A model generated the notes under the pieces. That model had not been told where the DNA came from. It searched no databases and saw only the letters and a program-made list of their open reading frames with translations. From positions 286,659-350,658 of the forward strand of contig NZ_JASBQY010000002.1 in NCBI RefSeq assembly GCF_029960645.1: 64,000 bases of DNA. The letters are read 5' to 3'. How positions within the stretch are numbered: position 1 is the first letter of the stretch; each line of letters opens with the position of its first letter. The position numbers and the translations under genes are program-made. Source of the stretch: Arthrobacter sp. AL12 (GTDB lineage: Bacteria; Actinomycetota; Actinomycetes; Actinomycetales; Micrococcaceae). This document shows, in pieces, positions 57,807 to 64,000 of this stretch.

Positions 57807-58765
57807 CGCCCTCACGAAGCTCCGACGCCCTCCGCGCGGCCCAGTTGTATTACCTCCAAGACCTGACCATGGACGCGATCGCCCGCGAGCTCCGCACGTC
57901 CCGGTCCACCGTGTCCCGGCTGCTTTCCTCGGCCCGGGAATCGGGGCTGGTGCAGATCCAGATCCGCAGTCCGCTGGACACGGGCCCCGAACTGGCGAGC
58001 ATGATCCGCGCCGAATACAAGGTCGATGTGCACGTCGTTCCGGTGGTGGACACGCTGAATGAGGCGGAAACACTGGACCGCGTGGCGATGCAGGCCGCGC
58101 GCACCATCGGCCCGCTGGTCGACTCCAACGCCATCATCGGCGTCGCGTGGGGCTCCACCCTGAGCGCTGTCAGCCGGCACCTGACCCGGAAGATCACCCA
58201 CGACAGCGTGATCGTCCAGCTCAACGGGGCCGGCAACATGCAAACCACGGGCATCACCTACGCCTCCGACATCATGCGGCGCTTTGGCAGTGCCTACGGG
58301 GCGCGGGTGGAACAGTTCCCGGTCCCGGCGTTCTTCGACCACGCCGCGACGAAACGGGCCATGTGGAATGAGCGCAGTGTGCAGCGGGTCCTTGAACTGC
58401 AGGCCCGCATGAGCATCGCCATTTTCGGCGTCGGCTCGGTCGACGCCGACTACCCCAGCCACGTCTACGCGGGCGGCTACCTCGACGAAGACGACCTGGC
58501 GGTCCTGGCCTCCTCCGACGTCGTGGGCGATGTGGCCACCGTCTTTTTCCGGGCCGACGGCTCCTCGGACGGCATCACCCTCAACGAACGCTCCACCGGC
58601 CCGGACCTGGCCCAGTTGCGCCAGGTCCGCCGTCGGATCTGTGTCGTGTCGGGCGCCTCCAAGATCAACGGCCTGCGCGGCGCCCTTGCCGCGGGGCTGG
58701 CCACCGACCTGATCCTCGACGAGGCCAGCGCCCGGCGCCTGGTCAGCTTCGACGGCTTGTCCTGA
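57803..58765 (+). CDS. SorC-family sugar-binding transcriptional regulator, probable glycerol regulator
   Basis: 320 aa. An N-terminal HTH (about 8-60: RAAQLYYLQDLTMDAIARELRTSRSTVSRLLSSARESGLVQIQI) is joined to a SorC sugar-phosphate-binding domain resembling DeoR-type isomerase folds (about 65-318, with GVAWGSTLSAVSRHL and FGVGSVDADYPSHVYAGGYLDEDDL). Start ATG at 57803; a GTG at 57785 is possible. Divergent from glpD, so it is the best candidate for sensing glycerol 3-phosphate or a related phosphate and controlling glpD-glpF-glpK. That role is inferred from position. Confidence 0.85.
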   Translation: MTPSRSSDALRAAQLYYLQDLTMDAIARELRTSRSTVSRLLSSARESGLVQIQIRSPLDTGPELASMIRAEYKVDVHVVPVVDTLNEAETLDRVAMQAARTIGPLVDSNAIIGVAWGSTLSAVSRHLTRKITHDSVIVQLNGAGNMQTTGITYASDIMRRFGSAYGARVEQFPVPAFFDHAATKRAMWNERSVQRVLELQARMSIAIFGVGSVDADYPSHVYAGGYLDEDDLAVLASSDVVGDVATVFFRADGSSDGITLNERSTGPDLAQLRQVRRRICVVSGASKINGLRGALAAGLATDLILDEASARRLVSFDGLS

Positions 58766-58802
58766 ACCGGCCCGCCGTGGGCAGTCCCGCCGGAGGAGTC
58801 GG

Positions 58803-58808
58803 TAAAGT
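58803..58808 (+). promoter_or_regulatory. -10 box for leaderless transcription of the aldo/keto reductase
   Basis: TAAAGT, seven bases, then the ATG at 58816. Same hexamer as the leuS leader promoter. It supports 58816 rather than the GTG at 58777 as the start. Confidence 0.55.
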
Positions 58809-58815
58809 CGATGCT

Positions 58816-59694
58816 ATGAAACCCTCGCCGCGCCTCAGCCTCAACAATGGAGTACTGATCGACCAGGTGGGGTGCGGACTCTATAAGGTGCCCCCTGAGG
58901 ACGCCGCCGGACTTGTGACCATGGCGCTGGAGGCCGGCTACCGGCACTTCGACACCGCGGCCATGTACGGCAACGAGACAGGCGTTGGCCGGGGTATTGG
59001 CTCGCTGTCGAGTTTCGTGAGCCCCGAGGACGCCCGCGGCGGATCCGGCGAGTCCTCCCCCTCGCTCTCGCGCGAGGACCTGTTTGTCACCACCAAGCTC
59101 TGGAACGACGACCAGGGCTACGACGCCACCCTGCGCGCCTTCGACACGTCCATGTCCAACCTCGGACTGGAATATGTGGATCTGTACCTGATCCACTGGC
59201 CCTGTCAGCAGCGCGGGCTGTATCCCGAGAGCTACCGCGCCATGGAGACGCTGTACCGGGAGGGCAGGGCGCGGGCTATCGGAGTCTCCAATTTCCAGCC
59301 GGCCCACCTGGACCGTCTGCTGCAGAGCGCGGAAGTCGTCCCGGCCGTCAACCAGATCGAACTGCACCCCTGGCTCCAGCAGCAGGAGCTGCGCACCCTG
59401 CACGGCGAACTCGGAATCACCACCGAGGCGTGGAGCCCGCTTGGCCGCGGCCAGGTCCTGCAGGATCCGCTGGTGCTGGACCTCGCCGCGGCGCACGGCA
59501 GGACCCCCGCGCAGATCATCCTCCGCTGGCATATCGAGCTCGGCAACGTCACCATCCCCAAAGCGAGCTCCTACGCCCGGATCAAAGAAAACCTGAACGT
59601 CTTCGGCTTCAGCCTCGACGACGCCGCCATGGACGCCCTGGCCGGTCTGGAACGTGGCTTCCGCACCGGCTCCCACCCGGACTCAGTCAACTAG
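58816..59694 (+). CDS. aldo/keto reductase
   Basis: 292 aa. NADPH-dependent carbonyl reductase with a TIM barrel. Tetrad residues can be read in FDTAAMYGNE (Asp and Tyr), TTKLW (Lys) and IHWP (His). It resembles the 2,5-diketo-D-gluconate reductase group. There is a Ser/Gly-rich insertion (about 62-83, SLSSFVSPEDARGGSGESSP) before the lysine strand that is not usual. Start ATG at 58816. It is followed after 10 bp by an alpha/beta hydrolase. Substrate unknown. Confidence 0.9.
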   Translation: MKPSPRLSLNNGVLIDQVGCGLYKVPPEDAAGLVTMALEAGYRHFDTAAMYGNETGVGRGIGSLSSFVSPEDARGGSGESSPSLSREDLFVTTKLWNDDQGYDATLRAFDTSMSNLGLEYVDLYLIHWPCQQRGLYPESYRAMETLYREGRARAIGVSNFQPAHLDRLLQSAEVVPAVNQIELHPWLQQQELRTLHGELGITTEAWSPLGRGQVLQDPLVLDLAAAHGRTPAQIILRWHIELGNVTIPKASSYARIKENLNVFGFSLDDAAMDALAGLERGFRTGSHPDSVN

Positions 59695-59704
59695 GACTTA
59701 TCGA

Positions 59705-60634
59705 ATGGAACACGTGGCCACCGAGCCTTCCTCCACCACTCCCCTGTTCAGCGCCGGGCTCGGGGCCCGCACCCATGGCTCCGAGGTCGTCCTTGAGGGC
59801 ACCAGGGTCGCGTACTGGAGCTATGAGCCGGTCCGGGTGACGCCGGAGACCCGGACCATCCTGGTCATCCACGGCTTCCGGGGCGACCACCATGGCCTGC
59901 TCCGGGTAGCCGACCAGCTCCCCGAGATGCGGCTGATCATGCCCGACCTCCCCGGCTTCGGCAGCTCTGCCGCCTTCGTCGGCGCCGAACACAGCGTTGA
60001 GCGCTACGGCCGGTTCGTCTCGGACTTTATAGGTGCCCTGGGTCTGGGGCCCGACACGGTCCTGCTAGGCCACTCCTTTGGCTCCATTGTCGCGGGCCAC
60101 TACGTGGCGGCGCACCCCGGCACTGTCTCCGAGCTGATCCTGGTCAACCCGATCGCCGCTCCCGCCCTGGAGGGGCCCAAGGGGCTCATGACCAAGCTCG
60201 CCGTCCTGTACTACGAAGCCGCCGCGCGCCTTCCCCGCCGGCTGGGGCAGGGCCTGCTGCGCAGCCAGCTGATTGTCCGGGTCATGAGCGAGACGATGGC
60301 AAAGACCCGGGACAAACAGCTCCGGCGTTTTGTCCATGCCCAGCACAGCGCCTATTTCTCCGCGTTTGCGGACCGCGAGAGCCTGCTGGAGGCATTCAAG
60401 GCCTCGGTCGGCAGCAATGTGGCGGAAGTGGCCGGCAGCCTGACCCTTCCCGTGCTGCTGATCGCCGGGGAAAAGGACGAGATCGCCGCACTGCCGGACC
60501 AGCACACACTGCTGGCCCTCCTGCCGGACGCGCACCTCGACGTCATCCCCGGCGTCGGACACCTGATCCACTACGAAACCCCGGAACCCGCCGCGGGCTT
60601 TATCCGCCGCTTCCTGAAGGACCATTCCGCGTGA
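59705..60634 (+). CDS. alpha/beta hydrolase
   Basis: 309 aa. Serine hydrolase fold: LVIHGFRGDHHGLL (oxyanion hole), LLGHSFGSIVAGHYVA (nucleophile in GHSFG), LIAGEKDEIA (acid) and VPGVGH-like IPGVGHLIHYE (His). No signal peptide. ATG at 59705 with AGGA upstream. The stop overlaps the next gene by GTGA. It could be an esterase, lipase or thioesterase; the neighbouring glycosyltransferase hints at glycolipid or envelope chemistry, but only weakly. Confidence 0.86.
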   Translation: MEHVATEPSSTTPLFSAGLGARTHGSEVVLEGTRVAYWSYEPVRVTPETRTILVIHGFRGDHHGLLRVADQLPEMRLIMPDLPGFGSSAAFVGAEHSVERYGRFVSDFIGALGLGPDTVLLGHSFGSIVAGHYVAAHPGTVSELILVNPIAAPALEGPKGLMTKLAVLYYEAAARLPRRLGQGLLRSQLIVRVMSETMAKTRDKQLRRFVHAQHSAYFSAFADRESLLEAFKASVGSNVAEVAGSLTLPVLLIAGEKDEIAALPDQHTLLALLPDAHLDVIPGVGHLIHYETPEPAAGFIRRFLKDHSA

Positions 60635-61719
60635 AAATCCTCATCGATGCCCGCTTCACCCGGCAGGACCACCATGACGGCATCAGCCGCTACGGTTCCA
60701 GCCTGATCGAGGCGACGGCAAGAATCGCCGATGTCTCCATGCTGATCAGCGACGTCCGCCAGCTGGCCCTGCTTCCGGATGTGCCATACACCCTGATCAA
60801 CAGCCCGTTGTCCCCCGCCGAGCTGTTCGTCGCGGGCAGAGTCAACAAGCTCGGAGCCGACGTCGTGGTGTGCCCGATGCAGACCATGGGCAGCTGGGGC
60901 CGGAAGTACGCGCTGGTGCTGACCCTGCATGACCTGATCTACTACGAACACCCGGCACCTCCCGGTTTCCTTCCGGCCCCGGTCCGGGTCCTCTGGCGGC
61001 TGTACCACAAGGCATTCTGGCCGCAGCGGCTCCTGCTGAACCGGGCCGACGTCGTCTCCACCATCAGTTCCACGACCGCCGCGCTGATCTCGAAGTACCG
61101 GCTCACCCGGCGCCCCGTCCGGATCGTCGGCAACGCCCCGCAGCACGGCCACGCGCCGCGGGACCCCGGGGCGGGAGCGGACAAGACGCTGCTGTACATG
61201 GGTTCCTTCATGCCGTACAAGAACGTCGAGACCATGATCCGGGGCATGGCGGATCTCCCGGACATGACCCTGCACCTGCTCAGCCGGATCACCCCCGATC
61301 GCCGGGCCGAGCTCGAGGCCCTGACACCGGCGGGCGCCGACATCGTCTTCCACAACGGCGTGACCGACGCCGAGTACGAGGCCATGCTGGGACGCACCAC
61401 GGCCCTGATCAGCCTGTCCAGGGCGGAGGGCTACGGACTGCCTCTCGTTGAAGCCATGTCCCACGGCACGCCCGTGATCGCCAGCGACATCCCCATCTTC
61501 CGCGAAGTGGGCGGCGACGCCGTCAGCTACGTCCACCCCGATTCCCCGGCGGAGTTCGCCGTTGCGGTCCGGAAGCTTGAGGAGCCGGACCTGTGGAAGG
61601 CCCGGTCCCGCCGCTCGGTGGAACGCGCAGCGGACTTCAGCTGGGACGAGTCCGCCCGCAGGCTGCTGGGCGTCGCCGAAGAGGCTGTGGCGCTGCGCGC
61701 ACGCCACTCGGGCCTGTGA
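60631..61719 (+). CDS. GT4-family glycosyltransferase
   Basis: 362 aa. Retaining GT-B glycosyltransferase. N-terminal domain begins KILIDARFTRQDHHDGISRYGSSL; the C-terminal donor site has TLLYMGSFMPYKNVETMIRGM, DIVFHNGVTDAEYEAML and the EX7E motif in SRAEGYGLPLVEAMSHGTPVIASD. Start GTG overlapping the hydrolase stop, so the two are coupled. The acceptor may be a lipid or envelope glycan; it cannot be decided from sequence. Confidence 0.9.
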   Translation: MKILIDARFTRQDHHDGISRYGSSLIEATARIADVSMLISDVRQLALLPDVPYTLINSPLSPAELFVAGRVNKLGADVVVCPMQTMGSWGRKYALVLTLHDLIYYEHPAPPGFLPAPVRVLWRLYHKAFWPQRLLLNRADVVSTISSTTAALISKYRLTRRPVRIVGNAPQHGHAPRDPGAGADKTLLYMGSFMPYKNVETMIRGMADLPDMTLHLLSRITPDRRAELEALTPAGADIVFHNGVTDAEYEAMLGRTTALISLSRAEGYGLPLVEAMSHGTPVIASDIPIFREVGGDAVSYVHPDSPAEFAVAVRKLEEPDLWKARSRRSVERAADFSWDESARRLLGVAEEAVALRARHSGL

Positions 61720-61737
61720 TTGATACCTCGGCGGGAG

Positions 61738-62987
61738 TCAGCCGGTAACGAGGCGGGCGCCACCGTCTAAGTCCGCCGGAATCTCACGCCAGATCCGCAT
61801 TGGCGAAAAAACGATCGGGACAGCAGAGGCGCCGGCGAGCAGGGCCCAGATCCAGAGCACGGGCTGGACACCCATCCATGAGGCCAAGACGCCCCCCGGT
61901 CAGGCTGGCGAGCGGCATGATTCCGAGGACGAAGAGCCGGCTGCTCGCCATCACGATTCCTAGCCGGTGGGCCGGAGCGATGCGCGGGATGATGCCGGCA
62001 CCAGCCACCGACATGACCACGACGAGGAAGGCCCACCCGAACGTGGACGCGCCGAGCCAGAGGGCCGGGAACCAGGGCAGGACCGCCGCCAGGGGCGTCA
62101 GTGCGACTACCGGGACGCAGGCGACTCCGGCGAGAATCCTGGTCCTCCCGATGCCCCAAAGCTTCAGAAGGGCCGGCCCGGCGAAGGAGGCCGCCAAGCC
62201 GCCCAGGGCGGCGAAGGAGCCAAGCAGAGCAAAAACAGCGGGGCTGAGCCCTAGGACGCCCAGAGCGTAGACCGCCGTGGCGGCGCTGCCGATCATGGTG
62301 GCCGCGTTGAGGATCATGCCGGACAGGAAGTGGCCTCTGAGCACCGGGTGGTAGATGGTGAAGGACAACCCGGCCCGTGCTGCCGGCCAGAAACCCTCCT
62401 CGTGCCGGGGAGGTTTTGATGTCCTCGCCGACCTGGATGCCGGTGAGGGTCAGGCCGGATAAGGCGTAGGAGATCCCTGCCGTCACCAGGGCGAACGGTG
62501 CTGCCATGACGCTGAGCAGAGCCGCCGCCAGGGACGGGGACCCGACGGCGACCAGGCTGGCGGACGATTGCAGCCGGGCGTGGGCGTCGCTGATCTGCTC
62601 CCGGTCCACCACGGAAGGGACGAAGGCTCCATGGGCGGTGGTGTACACGGCGTCGGCGACGCTGATCAGCACCACGCAGACCAGCAGGTGCCCGATCGTC
62701 ATTGCACCCGTCACGAAGACCGCCGGAACGCTTAGGACCACCAGTGCCCGGGCCACGTCCGCGGCGATCATGAGCCGTCGTCGGCTGAGCCTGTCCACCC
62801 AGACGCCGATCGGGACGCCCAGGACAAGGAAGGCACTCAGGCCCAGGGCGTTGATGATTCCCACCTCCCAGGCGCCGGCACCAAGCATCGAGACCGCAAT
62901 GATCGGGATCATGACGCGGGTTGCCTCATCCCCCAGCCCTTCCAACGCGCTGGCCATCCACAGCTTCCGAAAAGCAGCAAGCCGCAT
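61738..62987 (-). pseudogene. MFS transporter gene with two frameshifts
   Basis: The minus strand encodes an MFS protein of about 415 aa in three frames. It begins MRLAAFRKLWMASALEGLG (ATG 62987) and runs to about 62400, where an extra G (CGAGGAGGG for CGAGAGGG) shifts the frame; it continues EGFWPAARAGLSFTIYHP to about 61895, where a run of six G has one too many (TGG VLASWMGVQPVLWIW resumes); and ends at TGA 61738. Removing the two bases restores a full 12-helix exporter ending IPADLDGGARLVTG. Both indels are in G runs, so sequencing error is possible. Substrate unknown; probably a drug or metabolite exporter. Confidence 0.8.
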
Positions 62988-63045
62988 TAGTGGTGTTTTA
63001 CCGGGCGGCCGGCTTGTGGGATCTGCAACTGGATGTAAGGTCACG

Positions 63046-63102
63046 CCTGACAATCTGTCAGGCAACCCCTGACATGTCAACAACTAGACTGAACATTGTC
63101 AG
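63046..63102. promoter_or_regulatory. triple palindromic operator between MFS and zinc-finger/HTH gene
   Basis: CCTGACAATCTGTCAGG (63046-63062, perfect), TGACATGTCA (63070-63079, perfect) and CTGAACATTGTCAG (63089-63102, imperfect) share TGACA/TGTCA halves. Centres lie about 21 bp apart, two helical turns. TAGACT (63085-63090) between the second and third fits a -10 box of the plus-strand gene. Confidence 0.7.
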
Positions 63103-63125
63103 CCAACGTGCGCAAGGAGAATGCC

Positions 63126-63515
63126 GTGGATACCGATCTGCCGCTTGCGGGCCCGATGATGTGCAGCTTCTGTGCAAAATCAGCCAGCAGTATGCGTCGT
63201 CTGGTGGCAGGTCCGGGTGTCGCCATCTGTGGGGACTGCGCCAGGTCATCCATCAGGCTCTTGAGCGGCACGGACAGTTCACCGGAAGAGGCTCCGTGGG
63301 CGGGAATGACTGATGAAGCGCTGCTCGCCCACCTGCCGGAAATTTCCGCCGTCGCCGCACAAGTCGAGGACCGGCTGTGCGCGTGGGTGGAGACCGCCCG
63401 GCAAAGAAGTATCAGCTGGGCACGCATTGGCGCTGCATTGGGCATGACCCGCCAGTCAGCGTGGGAACGCTTTAGGTCGCCGGCCGCTGACGCCTCCTCG
63501 TCCGACACACCCTGA
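63126..63515 (+). CDS. ClpX-type C4 zinc finger plus helix-turn-helix protein
   Basis: 129 aa. The N-terminal part is a ClpX-like zinc-binding domain: CSFCAKSASSMRRLVAGPGVAICGDCARSS with four cysteines (CX2C...CX2C). The C-terminal part is helical and ends in an HTH-like SISWARIGAALGMTRQSAWERF. ATPase parts of ClpX are absent. The start is GTG with AAGGAG six bases upstream. Divergent from the broken MFS gene, with three palindromes between, so it may regulate itself and that transporter. The zinc domain may bind a protein partner or sense redox. Confidence 0.82.
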   Translation: MDTDLPLAGPMMCSFCAKSASSMRRLVAGPGVAICGDCARSSIRLLSGTDSSPEEAPWAGMTDEALLAHLPEISAVAAQVEDRLCAWVETARQRSISWARIGAALGMTRQSAWERFRSPAADASSSDTP

Positions 63516-63604
63516 GCCTGCTGCCCGTGCCGTCCGCGGCCGTCTCTCCACCTCGAACTGGCACTGCCGTCCGGGGGATGCAGCCCGGACGATAGCCGCT
63601 AGCC

Positions 63605-63625
63605 AGCAGCAGGCTTCCGGCTGCT
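63605..63625. terminator. weak hairpin between converging genes
   Basis: AGCAGC / GCTGCT six-base stem with a 9-base loop containing GG and CC. Placed between the zinc-finger gene and the converging Pro/Asp-rich gene. No T tract. Confidence 0.35.
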
Positions 63626-63640
63626 TAGTCGCATGGAGGA

Positions 63641-64000
63641 CTAGGAACGAGTCCGGGAAAGGGTCCTCGGGGGCGCTGGCCAGCAGGGATCGTCCGTGTC
63701 CGCGGCAGGGAATTCGTGCCCGGAAGGGAAGTGGTCCCAGTCCGGGAAGGGGTCCGGCGGTAGTTCCAGGTTGGGGTCCCGGTCGGGGTCCGGGGCCAGT
63801 TCCAGGTCGCAATTCCAGCCCGGGTCCGCGGGCAGGTCCAGTTCGGGATCCCAGTCCGGGTCCGCCGGCAAACCCTGGCCCGGTACTTCGTCCGCGGGCG
63901 GGCCTACGTCGAGTCCTTCGCCCGCGGCCGGGAGTGTGCCGGTGGCCGGGAGGTGGGGTGGCCAGTCGGGTGGTTCCCAGTCCTGCTGTTCGCTGGGGTA
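63641..64000 (-). CDS. C-terminal part of a Pro/Asp-rich protein
   Basis: 119 residues are visible, open to the right edge, ending at TAG 63641. The sequence is acidic and Pro/Trp-rich, with repeated DPDWDPELDLP and DPNLELPPDPFPDW-type units and no predicted membrane segment. Such tails occur at the ends of DUF222/HNH endonuclease-like proteins of Arthrobacter relatives, but no HNH motif is in view, so the identity is uncertain. The rest of the gene lies beyond 64000. Confidence 0.5.
   Translation of the reverse strand, partial: YPSEQQDWEPPDWPPHLPATGTLPAAGEGLDVGPPADEVPGQGLPADPDWDPELDLPADPGWNCDLELAPDPDRDPNLELPPDPFPDWDHFPSGHEFPAADTDDPCWPAPPRTLSRTRS

Overview
The window is chromosomal DNA from a high-GC Gram-positive actinobacterium. 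Gene content and order (ctaE-qcrCAB, the ctaC-ctaD-ctaF block, hrcA-dnaJ2-rsmE, phoH-ybeY-CNNM-era, leuA-recO-uppS, hemW-lepA-rpsT-holA-comEC-comEA-leuS), frequent GTG/TTG starts and many likely leaderless genes point to Micrococcaceae, most like Arthrobacter or Pseudarthrobacter. The genus is inferred from family knowledge; no search was run. I saw no rRNA, tRNA, CRISPR array, transposase or prophage.

Layout. 1-8.7 kb is the respiratory supercomplex: the end of ctaE, then qcrC-qcrA-qcrB (+), and ctaC-ctaD-ctaF (-). Between them sit a DasR-like GntR regulator and HPr (ptsH), which share an intergenic dre-like operator. 8.9-16.5 kb holds erpA, an M20 dipeptidase, a DUF3043 protein, pyrD, two tandem paralogous alpha/beta hydrolases, uppS and recO. 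16.6-30.8 kb holds leuA with an attenuator-type leader peptide, an M13 metallopeptidase, an LCP protein, era-CNNM-ybeY-phoH, a GerMN lipoprotein, rsmE, dnaJ and hrcA with a CIRCE element. 30.9-45 kb holds DUF3097, DUF4870, hemW, lepA, a PemK/MazF-like protein, rpsT, holA, comEC, comEA, degV and leuS, which also has a leucine-rich leader peptide.

45.0-53.3 kb is an accessory-looking block. A long AT-richer leader with four direct repeats at about 21-bp spacing precedes a 48-codon ORF, two RND permeases separated by a mini-adaptor lipoprotein, and a secreted protein of unknown function. 53.4-58.8 kb is the glycerol locus glpK-glpF-glpD with a divergent SorC-family regulator. 58.8-64 kb holds an aldo/keto reductase, an alpha/beta hydrolase, a GT4 glycosyltransferase, an MFS gene broken by two single-G insertions, a ClpX-type zinc finger plus HTH protein with a triple palindromic operator, and the end of a Pro/Asp-rich protein.

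The most notable signals are: (1) two leucine leader peptides of the same design, MRANLLLS before leuS and [10 protein letters not shown]... before leuA, each starting 6 nt after a TANNNT -10 box, the leuS one followed by an intrinsic terminator; (2) a Gram-positive dual-RND operon with only a fragment of a periplasmic adaptor; (3) a series of genes whose start lies 6-7 nt after a TANNNT box, suggesting widespread leaderless transcription.
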